From Firmicutes bacterium UBA5496 (GTDB taxonomy: Bacteria > Bacillota > Proteinivoracia > UBA4975): a DNA stretch of 33,301 nucleotides. Under the pieces are notes generated by a model. The model worked only from the letters and a program-made list of their open reading frames with translations. It was not told where the DNA came from and did no database searches. This document shows positions 1 to 8,356 of this stretch, piece by piece. Each line of letters begins with the position of its first letter. Position 1 is the first letter of the stretch. The stretch lies in the NCBI GenBank assembly GCA_002427015.1, contig DIPE01000046.1, positions 3,277-36,577 of the forward strand. The letters are read 5' to 3'. The position numbers and the translations under genes are program-made.

Positions 1-810
1 CCCAACGGCGCCGGCAAGACTACGGCCATCCGAATGATTCTGGGAATACTGGCGCCAAACGCAGGGAAAATACAATTTTACTTTTCCGGTTCCCCGGGGC
101 CCCTGGACAAAAAGCGCATTGGCTATCTGCCGGAAGAGCGGGGATTGTATGACGACGCTAAGGTCCTGGACTCCCTGGTTTATCTGGCGGCCCTCAAGGG
201 GACGGCTCCCCCTGAGGGGCGGGAAAAGGCTCTGAACTGGCTGGAAATCATGAACCTGCGCAACTATGCCCATCATAAGCTGGAGAAACTTTCCAAGGGC
301 ATGCAGCAAAAGGTCCAGTTTATCGCCACAGTTTTACACCAGCCAGATCTGGTCGTGCTGGACGAACCCTTTTCGGGACTGGACCCCATCAACCAGGACT
401 TATTTAAAGAATTAATCCTTCAGCTGCGGGAGGCAGGGATTACTGTGCTGCTTTCCGCCCACCAGATGAATGTGGTGCAGGAGCTCTGCGACCGCATCTT
501 TCTCATCGACAAAGGCACCCCCGTCTTATCCGGCACTCTGGAGGAAATTCGCGATCAGCATGAAGAAAATTCCGTGGAGATCTCCTTTTCTGCCGCAAAG
601 GGGCTGGAAGATTATCTCCGCTCCCTGGGGGATGCCCGGGACATTTCCATTAACGGCAACACCGCCCGCCTGAAACTAAAGACCGCCACCGATCCCAACA
701 GCTTCCTCGCCAACATTAACAGCCTCTGCGCTCTCAAGAGCATAAAAATCGAAAAACCCAGCCTCCATGAAATCTTTATTGACACCATCGGCAGGGGGTC
801 AGCGCAATGA
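1..810 (+). CDS. ABC transporter ATP-binding protein, NatA/YhaQ type (5' partial)
   Basis: ATPase subunit of an ABC-2 type exporter. The window opens inside the Walker A loop (PNGAGKTT at visible residues 1-8), so roughly the first 35-40 residues lie upstream. The remaining motifs are in order: signature LSKGMQQK (about residue 97), Walker B LVVLDEP (about 117) followed by the D-loop SGLDP, and the H-loop in LLSAHQM. The stretch YLPEERGLY after Walker A is typical of the NatA/YhaQ subfamily, and the last 90 residues look like the C-terminal DUF4162-type domain of that group. The stop overlaps the start of the permease gene (ATGA), so the two are co-translated. Known NatAB members export sodium or hydrophobic compounds; the substrate here is unknown. 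Confidence 0.93.
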   Translation, partial: PNGAGKTTAIRMILGILAPNAGKIQFYFSGSPGPLDKKRIGYLPEERGLYDDAKVLDSLVYLAALKGTAPPEGREKALNWLEIMNLRNYAHHKLEKLSKGMQQKVQFIATVLHQPDLVVLDEPFSGLDPINQDLFKELILQLREAGITVLLSAHQMNVVQELCDRIFLIDKGTPVLSGTLEEIRDQHEENSVEISFSAAKGLEDYLRSLGDARDISINGNTARLKLKTATDPNSFLANINSLCALKSIKIEKPSLHEIFIDTIGRGSAQ

Positions 811-2015
811 AAAGAGCCAATATCTTCACAGTCGTTAATTGGGAGTTTAAAAAACATGTCAAGAGCCCTGTATTCCTCATCTTTACCTTTATCCTCCCCG
901 CAATTATGGCCCTGGCCGGTTTTCTCCCCGGCTTTGTCATGGAACGAATGAATGTGGAGGAGAAAACTCTGTGGGTTCTGGATGAAACAAGCCAGTTAGC
1001 GCCAATCCTGGAAACGGCCCTGGCTGATTCCCGTTTTGACCTGGAAAACGTTGAAGGCAGCCTGGAGGAACTGAAGGAACAGGTTGGCCAGGACAAGGCT
1101 GACGGCTTGCTGCATATCACTGAGCAATCCCTGATTACCGGGGAGATGGAGCTCTTCGCCAAAGATGTCATGAACTTTAACCGGGAAGAAGCAGAACAGC
1201 TGATTCAGCCCGCCTTTACTCAATACCGCCTGCAAGTCTCCGGCATCAGTCCCCAGGAATTTGCCGCCATCCTCACCCCTGCCTCCCTGCAGCTGTTTTC
1301 CATAAGCGGGGAGGAGGAAAATGTCTTTGCCTTTGTAATTCCACTTTTTATGGGCATATTTCTCTTCGTATCGCTGCTCTTCTCTGGTCAAATCCTCATG
1401 CAAAGCGTCATCAAGGAAAAGCGCAACCGCATAATTGAGATTTTGCTCTCTTCCCTTTCCGCCAGCGAACTCTTGGCCGGCAAGGTCTTGGCCTTTGGGG
1501 GCCTGGTCTTGATTCAAATCGCGATTTGGCTGGGGGTGGGCCTCTCTGTAGCCGCCAGGTTTATTGACCTCAGCGCAATTGGCCTGGATTACTCTTTGCT
1601 CCTCCAAGCTCTGCCCTATTTCTTCCTGGGTTATCTGATGCTGGCTACATTGTCTGCGGCCACAGCCGCCACTATGAAGGATGCCGAAAGCGGCAGCCAG
1701 GCTCATGGGCTGATTTTTATGATTCCCATGTTGCCGATAATGCTGGCGACGCCAATCATGATGGCCCCCAACGGTTTTTTTGCCCGGCTTTGCAGCTTCA
1801 TTCCCTTCTTCACACCGGCTACAATGTTACTGCGCATCGGCATCACCAAAGTTCCCCTCTGGGAAATTATCGTCACATCCTTGATTTTGCTGGTTTCGAC
1901 AATTTTGTTTCTGAAAATAGGCGCCCGCATTTACCAGGGCAGCCTCCTGAAATTTGACAGCGCCGCCTCCTTCAAGGACATCTTGGGAATGCTCAAAAAA
2001 CCTGAACGAGAATAA
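807..2015 (+). CDS. ABC-2 type transporter permease, NatB/YhaP-like
   Basis: Membrane subunit paired with the preceding ATPase. The 402-residue protein has one N-terminal membrane segment (about residues 22-45), a soluble, probably extracytoplasmic domain of about 120 residues rich in acidic residues, and then a cluster of about five hydrophobic segments from about residue 172 to 370. This is the NatB/YhaP/ABC2_membrane_3 layout. The motif IKEKRNRIIEILLSS after the second membrane segment is characteristic of this family. It starts at an ATG overlapping the ATPase stop by four bases. An intrinsic terminator follows at once, so the pair forms the end of a transcription unit. The transported substrate cannot be inferred. 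Confidence 0.9.
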   Translation: MKRANIFTVVNWEFKKHVKSPVFLIFTFILPAIMALAGFLPGFVMERMNVEEKTLWVLDETSQLAPILETALADSRFDLENVEGSLEELKEQVGQDKADGLLHITEQSLITGEMELFAKDVMNFNREEAEQLIQPAFTQYRLQVSGISPQEFAAILTPASLQLFSISGEEENVFAFVIPLFMGIFLFVSLLFSGQILMQSVIKEKRNRIIEILLSSLSASELLAGKVLAFGGLVLIQIAIWLGVGLSVAARFIDLSAIGLDYSLLLQALPYFFLGYLMLATLSAATAATMKDAESGSQAHGLIFMIPMLPIMLATPIMMAPNGFFARLCSFIPFFTPATMLLRIGITKVPLWEIIVTSLILLVSTILFLKIGARIYQGSLLKFDSAASFKDILGMLKKPERE

Positions 2016-2040
2016 AAAAGCCGGGCGCCGCCCGGTTTTC
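2014..2040 (+). terminator. intrinsic terminator after the ABC operon, probably bidirectional
   Basis: A GC-rich stem, CCGGGC/GCCCGG with loop GCC (2021-2035), is preceded by an A run and followed by TTTTC. It ends the plus-strand ABC operon. Read on the minus strand it is followed by CTTTTTTA, so it can also end the convergent spore coat gene. Confidence 0.85.
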
Positions 2041-2535
2041 CTATTGAGGTTGATACCAGCCTTTTTGCTTCATGTAATTAAATATGCCTTCGCCATGCTG
2101 CTGCTCTTCTTTTTGAATATGGTTGAGAGCCTGGCGAACGTTGGCATCCTGGCATTCGAAAATTGCCGTGTCATAGCTGCCGGAGACATGTTTTTCGGTC
2201 ATCAGCAAATCCCGGCAGAGAGCCTGGTCATCGCCGCCTCCTTGGGAGAGGCCAAACTGGCTTTGACTCATGCCCATCCCCAGATTTATGCCCATTTGCT
2301 GGCCCTGTCCCCCTTGCTGCTGACCTTGCTGCATGCTGGGGACCTGGCCCTGAAGAATTTGGCCTACAGTGTCATAGTGGGTCTGCTCTTGCTGGGCGTG
2401 GCTGTTGAATAACTGCTTGAGCTTTGGGTCAGTTGCCTGTTGAGCGTAGCTGGTGTATTTCTGAATACAAATCTCCTCTTGGGCCTGCTGATCCTGCAGA
2501 AGCAGCTTTTCCTTCTGACTTAATTGCAATGGCAA
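2041..2535 (-). CDS. spore coat protein, CotF family (ferritin-like)
   Basis: Probable spore coat protein. The 164-residue product has two helical blocks of the CotF/ferritin-like kind: an N-terminal one (SQKEKLLLQDQQAQEE, with CIQKYTSYA following) and a C-terminal one (ALCRDLLMTEKHVSGSYD, then FECQDANVRQALNHIQKEE). A Gln/Gly/Met-rich linker joins them (about residues 65-100). The C-terminal block carries the LLMTEK..S..YD signature of CotF proteins. The start chosen is TTG at 2535, seven bases after AGGAGGT (2543-2549); the in-frame GTG at 2544 lies inside the SD and is unlikely. CotF-family proteins are made in the mother cell late in sporulation, so this gene implies an endospore former. 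Confidence 0.86.
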   Translation of the reverse strand: MPLQLSQKEKLLLQDQQAQEEICIQKYTSYAQQATDPKLKQLFNSHAQQEQTHYDTVGQILQGQVPSMQQGQQQGGQGQQMGINLGMGMSQSQFGLSQGGGDDQALCRDLLMTEKHVSGSYDTAIFECQDANVRQALNHIQKEEQQHGEGIFNYMKQKGWYQPQ

Positions 2536-2601
2536 GATTAACACCTCCTGCCATTAGTATCGTAACTGCCTCCTGTATTTATTCAGCTATATTTAGCTTA
2601 G

Positions 2602-3381
2602 TCAGCGAGTCTTGGCAAAGTCAGTTTCCGGAGCCATATACTGGGGGCGGCCTTTTTTCAAGGCGCCCATATAATCGATGGCGGCCTGAGGACAAATATG
2701 CAGACAGCGCAGGCAAAGTTCGCATTCTTTGCCCCAGCGGGGAAGACTGTGGAAAGTGATGTTGCCTACGGGACAAGTCCGGACGCAGATCCGACAGCCT
2801 GTGCATTTTTCTTTGGAGAGTTTAAACAGTCTGCCCAGCAGAGGTTGGGCCAGGCGAAAACCCCAATTAAGCCCCCGGGCAGTGACGGGATCAGCAACAG
2901 AAACTGATTGGATTACATGCTCACCTTTGAGGATAGATTGGGCAAATTCCTCAATCTTCACCCGGGCGGTTGCCACCAAGTCCTGTATGCTGCCGGCATC
3001 AGGGATGCGTCCGCCGGTGAAATTGTTGGGCATGAGAATCTCAGTGCCGCCGCAGACCCGGTAGCCTTTTGACCTGAGCAGTCTGACAGTCAGGCTCATG
3101 GCGCCGCCGCCGTCACCCCCCAGGGTGCATAGCTGGTAAACCCGGTTGTCCCCCGGGAGCATTTGCTTGATATATTTTCGCACTATCCGGGGAGGGCCAA
3201 AACAATACACCGGCCAGCAGAAAATCAAGGTGTTGTCTGCCGGCGGCTGCCAATATGCAGCTGCGCTGATATCCACCAGTTCCGCTTCTGCTTTTTCCTG
3301 GGCCAGGGCCGCGGCCAAAGCCCGGGCGCAGAGCAATGTATTGCCGGTCCCGCTGAACCAAAGGATTGAGTACTGGCTCAT
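2602..3381 (-). CDS. EFR1-type flavodoxin/ferredoxin fusion protein
   Basis: Predicted soluble electron-transfer protein of 259 residues. The N-terminal half is flavodoxin-like: ILWFSGTGNT at about residues 5-14 is the FMN phosphate-binding loop, and TLIFCWPVYCFGPP (about 70-83) is the second FMN-contact region. The C-terminal part has two [4Fe-4S] motifs, CTGCRICVRTCP (about 195-206) and CELCLRCLHICP (about 220-231). This is the architecture annotated as EFR1 family ferrodoxin in clostridia. The start is the ATG at 3381, preceded by AGAGGGGG; an in-frame extension to 3438 lacks family resemblance. A separate ferredoxin gene lies 66 bases upstream in the same direction, so the two may be co-transcribed. 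The redox partner is unknown. Confidence 0.88.
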   Translation of the reverse strand: MSQYSILWFSGTGNTLLCARALAAALAQEKAEAELVDISAAAYWQPPADNTLIFCWPVYCFGPPRIVRKYIKQMLPGDNRVYQLCTLGGDGGGAMSLTVRLLRSKGYRVCGGTEILMPNNFTGGRIPDAGSIQDLVATARVKIEEFAQSILKGEHVIQSVSVADPVTARGLNWGFRLAQPLLGRLFKLSKEKCTGCRICVRTCPVGNITFHSLPRWGKECELCLRCLHICPQAAIDYMGALKKGRPQYMAPETDFAKTR

Positions 3382-3447
3382 TATGTAACCCCCTCTGCTC
3401 GATAAGTCCCTGACCTTGGATAGAGAATAACCCGCCATAAGCGGGTT

Positions 3448-3633
3448 CTATTCTTTGTCTTGAATTGCTTCAGTGGGGCAGGACTCCTGAGCTTCCAGAG
3501 CCTCGTCTTCCAGATCTTCGGGAATGGGGTCAACTGTGACATGAGCCTTTTCATCGTCATTCCAGTCAAAGACATCGGGACAGATACCTACACAAGCGCC
3601 ACAGCTGATGCACAGATCTTGATCAACATACAA
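3448..3633 (-). CDS. small single-cluster [4Fe-4S] ferredoxin
   Basis: A 61-residue acidic ferredoxin. CISCGACVGICP (about residues 8-19) supplies three cluster cysteines and the Cys in ESCPTEAI (about residue 52) the fourth; the second cluster of the 2[4Fe-4S] family is absent. Such proteins carry one low-potential electron in anaerobes. The start is uncertain. The TTG used here (3633) is 19 bases from the SD AGGAGG (3653-3658), which is too far. An in-frame ATA at 3645 sits seven bases from that SD and would give a family-like N-terminus (start-A-V-R-L-Y-V-D-Q-D). No in-frame ATG or GTG is available. The true 5' end is therefore more likely 3645 than 3633. Confidence 0.9.
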   Translation of the reverse strand: MYVDQDLCISCGACVGICPDVFDWNDDEKAHVTVDPIPEDLEDEALEAQESCPTEAIQDKE

Positions 3634-3821
3634 TCTGACAGCTATTTTAATTCCTCCTCAAAAGTATTCGCAGTTAGCATTGCCCTTAAAGCCTTCATTA
3701 TGCAAAATGGGCAAATCTGCATTTGAGTCTATTTTACATCATTTTCCGGGAAAATAAAGAGGGTAGAAGAATATATTTCTCCCTGCCCGGGTTATGGTAA
3801 GATAATGCAGAGGTGATACTG

Positions 3822-5072
3822 ATGGAGAAACATGAAAAGGCAGCCGCCGTGGCCCTTTGGCTTGAGGGAGGCAGCGCAAAGGAAGAACTGAGTTTTGCCG
3901 AACTGTACAGCCTGGCAGCCACAGCAGGCGTGCAGGTTTTAGCAGGGTTTACCCAAAACCGTCCAGAAATAGATAACCGCTATTATATCGGACCGGGCAA
4001 GGCCGAGGAAATCGGCAATTATGTCCGGGATGAGGGAATTGACACCGTTATTTTTGACCGGGAACTGTCCCCCTCCCAAGTCAATAACTTGGAAAGGATA
4101 ATCCCCGCTAAAATCATCGACCGCAGCGAACTGATTATGGATATCTTTGCCCAGCGGGCCAGCAGCAGAGAAGGCCAGCTCCAGGTGGAACTGGCTCAGC
4201 TGCGTTACCAGCTGCCCAAGCTCATGGGCAGGGGCCGTGACCTATCCCGCCTGGCGGGGGGCATTGGCACCAGAGGCCCCGGGGAGACCAAGCTGGAAGT
4301 GGACCGGCGCCGGATTCGCCAGCGCATCCATGTGCTGGAACAGGAACTAAAAAAGGTGGAAAAGCACCGGGCGCTGCTGCGCAAGCGCCGGGAACGCAGG
4401 GGAGTATTCCAGACAGCATTGGTAGGCTATACCAACAGCGGCAAATCTACACTGCTCAATCAGCTGACCAAGGCAGAAGCCTATACCGACAATATCCTCT
4501 TCGCCACCCTGGACCCCCTGTCCCGGCGCCTGGAAACCCAGCAAAATACAATTGTACTTACTGATACCGTCGGTTTTATCTCCGGCCTGCCCCATCATCT
4601 TATCGCCGCCTTCAAGGGCACCCTGGAAGTGGTAGTCAATGCGGACCTGCTTATCCATGTGGTGGATCTTTCCCACCCGGATATGGACATGCAAATAGAA
4701 GAGGTCAATAAAGTGCTTAGAGATTTAGGCTGCCTGGAAAAAGATCAGATCATCGCCGCCAATAAAATCGACCTGCTCCCTGATCTCACCCCCCAGGAAC
4801 TGGCCGGGAAATTCCGGGATCTTCCCTATGTACCGGTTTCGGCTCTTACGGGACTAAACACTGACAAGCTGCTGGCGGCAATCGAGGCACATACCGAACC
4901 CTGGGAAAAAGTGCGCCTGCTCCTGCCCCTGGAAATCTTCCGCAGGCTCAGCAGCGCCGATATGGGCAGCCTGCTTCCCCTGGAGTTTACCAATGACAAT
5001 CGAGTCAAGGTGGAAGCGGAACTGCCTGCCAGCGTTGCCGCCACTCTCAGGCAATACGCCAGCGAAAACTAA
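3822..5072 (+). CDS. hflX: ribosome-associated GTPase HflX
   Basis: Translational GTPase that splits stalled or stressed ribosomes in species where it has been studied. The 416-residue product has the HflX N-terminal domain with YYIGPGK (about 54-60) and TVIFDRELSPSQ, then the Gly-rich linker GRGRDLSRLAGGIGTRGPGE (about 136-155), where family members contact the ribosome. A charged coiled-coil follows (about 160-193). In the GTPase domain, G1 is GYTNSGKST (202-210), G3 is DTVGF (248-252) and G4 is NKID (313-316). The start is the ATG at 3822 with GAGGTGA five bases upstream. Length and order match ordinary HflX. It is monocistronic and ends at a strong terminator. Confidence 0.96.
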   Translation: MEKHEKAAAVALWLEGGSAKEELSFAELYSLAATAGVQVLAGFTQNRPEIDNRYYIGPGKAEEIGNYVRDEGIDTVIFDRELSPSQVNNLERIIPAKIIDRSELIMDIFAQRASSREGQLQVELAQLRYQLPKLMGRGRDLSRLAGGIGTRGPGETKLEVDRRRIRQRIHVLEQELKKVEKHRALLRKRRERRGVFQTALVGYTNSGKSTLLNQLTKAEAYTDNILFATLDPLSRRLETQQNTIVLTDTVGFISGLPHHLIAAFKGTLEVVVNADLLIHVVDLSHPDMDMQIEEVNKVLRDLGCLEKDQIIAANKIDLLPDLTPQELAGKFRDLPYVPVSALTGLNTDKLLAAIEAHTEPWEKVRLLLPLEIFRRLSSADMGSLLPLEFTNDNRVKVEAELPASVAATLRQYASEN

Positions 5073-5100
5073 ATGGCCCTCTACAGGGCCATTTTTTTTT
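5073..5100 (+). terminator. intrinsic terminator of hflX
   Basis: Stem ATGGCCCT/AGGGCCAT with loop CTAC, followed by a run of nine T, immediately after the hflX stop. Its T run overlaps the stop codon of the convergent lipid-kinase gene. Confidence 0.93.
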
Positions 5101-5989
5101 AGCGGGGCAAGGTTTTTGCCCCCAACACCAGCAAGCGCCGCGGCAGGACGCGGATGGTAATTGGAAATTTCTCTGCCTTCTCGCCGTCAATATCGGTAGC
5201 CACATCTTGAGGCCCCTCAACCGCCAAAGAACTTACCTTGGCGCAGAGCACCGAGGGATGGTTTTGATGCTCCCCCCGCAAGACACAGAAAAATACACTG
5301 GCCATTTCCGAAAGGGAACATTCCCTGATGGCAATGACATTCAATTTTCCGTCGCTGAGATCGGCGGTGGGGGCAAGGTTTTTAAAGCCACCGGCATTAG
5401 TGCTGTTTACCGCCAAGAAGAGCAGACAATTAAAACTTTCCTCAATATCTCCCCGCAAGTTAAGCCGAAAGGGTGTTATCTTGGGCAGCTGTCCCACAGT
5501 GTGCAAATAGTAAGCCAACATGCCCAATAGGTCCTTATAAGCCCGTTCCACCTCGTGGGAAGCTTTGATGATCTGGCCGGCGCTGAAAACATTGACAAAT
5601 ACTTTGCTTCCCGCCAGCCCCAAATCCACTGGATGTATATTGCCGGTATCGATAAACTCCAGCAATTTGCCCAAGTCAGTTGTCAGTCCCAGAGAATCGG
5701 CAAAGTCATTGGATGTCCCAAAGGGCAGGACTCCTACAGGAATATTAATATCATTGGCCACCAGGGCATTGGCCGCCAGCTGCAATGTGCCGTCGCCGCC
5801 GCAGGTTACCAGTATAGAATTATCCTGCAAACCGGACAGCATCCGCTGGGTATCCTTTTCCTGGCCGCTGAGTCTATATAGACTGAGGCGGAACCCCCGG
5901 AACTGGGCGGCTTCTGCCAGTTTGTCAAACTGGGAAATGTACCTGCCCCGGCGGGCTTTGGGATTATAGATCACCCGCATTTCATGCAT
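5099..5989 (-). CDS. diacylglycerol kinase family lipid kinase (YegS/BmrU-like)
   Basis: Probable ATP-dependent lipid kinase of the DagK/YegS/BmrU family, acting on diacylglycerol or a related lipid at the inner face of the membrane. The N-terminal catalytic domain shows VIYNPKARRG (6-15), the nucleotide-binding loop TCGGDGTLQ (62-70) and GVLPFGTSNDFA (86-97). The C-terminal beta-rich domain includes SDGKLNVIAI and a terminal ATDIDGE motif, both usual in the family. The 296-residue length is typical. The ATG at 5989 is preceded by GGGAGGGG. It stands alone, convergent with hflX. Which lipid is phosphorylated cannot be read from sequence; diacylglycerol salvage is the commonest role in Gram-positive bacteria. 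Confidence 0.92.
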   Translation of the reverse strand: MHEMRVIYNPKARRGRYISQFDKLAEAAQFRGFRLSLYRLSGQEKDTQRMLSGLQDNSILVTCGGDGTLQLAANALVANDINIPVGVLPFGTSNDFADSLGLTTDLGKLLEFIDTGNIHPVDLGLAGSKVFVNVFSAGQIIKASHEVERAYKDLLGMLAYYLHTVGQLPKITPFRLNLRGDIEESFNCLLFLAVNSTNAGGFKNLAPTADLSDGKLNVIAIRECSLSEMASVFFCVLRGEHQNHPSVLCAKVSSLAVEGPQDVATDIDGEKAEKFPITIRVLPRRLLVLGAKTLPR

Positions 5990-6095
5990 ATTCTATTCCC
6001 CTCCCCTTGGGTATTACGAGCAAAAATATGAGCACTGTTTTACTTCGGCAAAGCAACGGGAAAACCCTGCCCCCGGAAAATAGCAAGTCTCAGTT

Positions 6096-7178
6096 CTAAT
6101 CCCGGCCTGAGGCCCCATAACTGCGCAACAGCTTGGTCATGCCCTCGGTGACTCTGATTGCGCCGTCGGGCATTATCCACAGGACTTCCACATCTTCAAG
6201 ACTTTCAGCTAACTGCCGGCTTTCCTCATAGGGCAGGAGAAACAACTCCGTAGACAAGAGGTCTGCCAAGCCTGAATCAGCAGTAACTACCGTTAGCGCC
6301 CGATAATAACCTGCCGGCATCAAGGTAGCCGGGTCTACAAGATGATGGTAGCGAACCCCCTGGACATAGTAATAGCGCTGATAATCGCCGCTGGACACTA
6401 CCGAGGCATCATTGATGTACACAGTATCCAGGTTGCGGTCATCAGAAAAAACAGGGCTGTCGGGATTAAAAATTCCAATTCCCCAGCGGTCCCTCATCCC
6501 ATCCCTGGGCTTGCCGATGGTGCGCACATTGCCCCCGGCGCTGATAGCGCCGGAGACTAAGCCCGCAGTTTCCAGTTCCCGGGCCACCAGCTCTGTGGCA
6601 TAGCCTTTGGCCACGGCGCCCACATCCAGGCTCATATGCCTGTCCGCAAGATAAATAGTGCCCCCTGGCTCATCAATGATGATTTTGCTGGCATCGGTAT
6701 ACCTGGCCGCTGTTTCCAGGTCCCCCCAAGGAGGCAGCTGGGCGTTTTCCGGATCATACAACCCTTCAGTTCTGTACTGATGCCAAATTTTCAGCACAGG
6801 ACCAAGGGCAATGTTCGTCTTTCTATGGCCGGAAAGGGTCCACTCCTTAGCCATCTTTACCAGGTCAAGGAGATCCTTATGGACGGCAACGGGCTCAATA
6901 CCGGCCTTGTCGTTAACAGTCTTGATATTGTTTATGCCCTCATAATTACTGTAGATGTCATAGAGCTTATGGAGCTGGGCAAACCGAGTCTGGGCCAGTT
7001 GAAAATAAGCGTCATATTCAGCCTGGGTTTTGGTATATGCCACAAAAGTAATCAGGGTGTTAAAATAATCGGTCATCACATCCGAATGCCGTGTATACTC
7101 CGGCTGCCTCTGGCAGGAGCAAGCGGATATAGCAGCAATAATCAGTAGGGCAGCGCAGAAAGGCGCAATTTTTTTCAA
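6096..7178 (-). CDS. apbE: ApbE family FAD:protein FMN transferase, lipoprotein
   Basis: Extracytoplasmic flavin transferase that moves FMN from FAD onto Thr/Ser of partner proteins. The signal peptide ends in lipobox ISAC (Cys20), so the enzyme is membrane-anchored outside. Family motifs are in order: MTDYFNTLITF near the N-terminus, the MSLDVGAVAKGYATE block, the SAGGNVRTIGKP block, and the C-terminal HLVDPATLMPAGYYRALTVV and ADLLSTELF, which in ApbE proteins line the FAD and metal site. The start chosen is TTG at 7178 behind AGGGTGAGGA. An upstream in-frame ATG at 7253 lies inside the terminator of the next gene and is rejected. That next gene, in the same direction, encodes a secreted two-repeat lipoprotein that is a plausible substrate. 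Confidence 0.93.
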   Translation of the reverse strand: MKKIAPFCAALLIIAAISACSCQRQPEYTRHSDVMTDYFNTLITFVAYTKTQAEYDAYFQLAQTRFAQLHKLYDIYSNYEGINNIKTVNDKAGIEPVAVHKDLLDLVKMAKEWTLSGHRKTNIALGPVLKIWHQYRTEGLYDPENAQLPPWGDLETAARYTDASKIIIDEPGGTIYLADRHMSLDVGAVAKGYATELVARELETAGLVSGAISAGGNVRTIGKPRDGMRDRWGIGIFNPDSPVFSDDRNLDTVYINDASVVSSGDYQRYYYVQGVRYHHLVDPATLMPAGYYRALTVVTADSGLADLLSTELFLLPYEESRQLAESLEDVEVLWIMPDGAIRVTEGMTKLLRSYGASGRD

Positions 7179-7217
7179 TGTCCTCACCCTTGAGCTTTTT
7201 GATACTATACATAATAG

Positions 7218-7249
7218 CAAAAAATCACTCCCCCAGCTAGGGGGAGTGA
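7218..7249 (-). terminator. intrinsic terminator of the two-repeat lipoprotein gene
   Basis: A perfect 10-bp stem, TCACTCCCCC/GGGGGAGTGA (arms 7225-7234 and 7240-7249) with loop AGCTA, is followed on the minus strand by TTTTTTG. It separates the lipoprotein gene from apbE, so at least part of apbE transcription must come from its own promoter or from readthrough. Confidence 0.92.
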
Positions 7250-7265
7250 TCATTTGTAAGGGTAA

Positions 7266-8285
7266 TTACTTTTTGTACTTGTAGGATTCCTGGACAGCGG
7301 CGATTAAGCTTTGAACAGAGATAGTCACTGAAGAAGTGAGTTCAGGAATGTCGGGATTGCCTTTTTCGGTGACTTTGAGCATGACGATGTCACTTACAGA
7401 CTTGCCAATCATCCAGTCTTCAAAGGCTTCGGCTTGTTCATACCATTCTTTGCCGATTTCAGACCTTTCCTTCATGAAATAGTCTTCTTTGAGTTCCTTC
7501 TTGGTGAGGACAGCAGCGCTTTTGTCAGCGGCGACTTTGCCTTCTGCATCATAGGGAATCCTGGCTTGGGCAACGTCAATAATGGCGCCGGCTACATTGC
7601 CGTCTTTATCAAAAGCGGTTGCGGCAAAGGTGGTGTCCACCTGCGCTTGGGCAGTGGTGGTTTCGGTTGCATCCTGGGATTTGGCGATGGAAACAATAAT
7701 GCCAAGACCCAGGGTTTTGTAGTTCTTCACTTCCACAGCGTTGGCTGCTGCCTTTTCTAGTGCAGCGATGTAATCTTGCACGGTGATGGTCACAGAGGAA
7801 GTCAGTTCCGGCACATCAGGAACATGGGTATGACTTGCATCCCGTTCTTTTACCTTCATATTTTTAACTTCTTCAACAGTCTTGCCAATCATCCAATCTT
7901 CAAGGGCGGCAATTTGTTCATGCCACTCTTTGCCGATTTCGGATCTGGCGTTCATGCCATAGTCAAATCCTAATTCCTTTTTGGTCTTAATGTCTTCCTC
8001 TTTGTCAGAGGTAACCTTCATGTCAGCGTCAAATGCAACCTTGGTCTGGGCCGTATCAATGCTGACATCGAGAATTTTGCCATCCTTGTCGAGAACTACT
8101 GCAACAACGGTTGTGTTTGCCTGTGCCTCTGCAGGTGCTTCAGCGGTAGCGTCCTTGGACTTAGCGATAGATGTGACTGAACCGAGTCCAAGCTTGACAG
8201 TGCGCTGGGCAGGTGTACAGCCAACGACTGAAAGAACCGCTACCAGCATAGAAAGAGCTAAGACGAGTGATAATGTTTTTTTCAT
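7266..8285 (-). CDS. secreted lipoprotein with two tandem FMN-binding-like repeats
   Basis: Predicted lipoprotein of 339 residues with lipobox VVGC (Cys23). The mature part is two homologous repeats, about residues 29-180 and 190-337. Each contains LGLG..VSIAKS.DAT, a stretch rich in Ala/Thr/Gln, (D)KDG, a TKKEL..(D)Y segment, RSEIGKEW.EQ, EDWMIGK and finally PELTSSVTI.VQ..IAA. The repeat end resembles the C-terminal end of FMN-binding domains, whose SGAT-type motif is flavinylated by ApbE; here the equivalent would be SSVT (Thr166 and Thr321). That reading is inference, but apbE lies next door. The start ATG follows GGGAGGGTAAGG. A vegetative-type promoter lies upstream and a strong terminator downstream. 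It could serve in extracytoplasmic electron transfer or sensing. Confidence 0.8.
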   Translation of the reverse strand: MKKTLSLVLALSMLVAVLSVVGCTPAQRTVKLGLGSVTSIAKSKDATAEAPAEAQANTTVVAVVLDKDGKILDVSIDTAQTKVAFDADMKVTSDKEEDIKTKKELGFDYGMNARSEIGKEWHEQIAALEDWMIGKTVEEVKNMKVKERDASHTHVPDVPELTSSVTITVQDYIAALEKAAANAVEVKNYKTLGLGIIVSIAKSQDATETTTAQAQVDTTFAATAFDKDGNVAGAIIDVAQARIPYDAEGKVAADKSAAVLTKKELKEDYFMKERSEIGKEWYEQAEAFEDWMIGKSVSDIVMLKVTEKGNPDIPELTSSVTISVQSLIAAVQESYKYKK

Positions 8286-8326
8286 TACCTTACCCTCCCA
8301 TTAAATTTTGTGCTTTTTCGCACCAC

Positions 8327-8356
8327 ACTATACTACCATAATGAAAAAAAAAACAA
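8327..8356 (-). promoter_or_regulatory. sigma-A type promoter for the two-repeat lipoprotein gene
   Basis: TTGTTT (8351-8356) and TATAGT (8327-8332) are separated by 18 bases on the minus strand, about 40 bases before the start codon. The -35 lies at the edge of a T run, so the match is moderate. The rest of 8286-8542 is AT-rich without a recognisable gene. Confidence 0.5.

Noticed and set aside
3738..3810. Possible hflX promoter with TGGTAAGAT near 3795-3803
   Set aside because: The start site would leave almost no leader before the SD and there is no -35, so it was not listed.
7179..7253. 25-codon N-terminal extension of apbE starting at ATG 7253
   Set aside because: That ATG lies in the terminator region of the upstream gene and has no SD; the TTG at 7178 gives a proper lipoprotein signal peptide.
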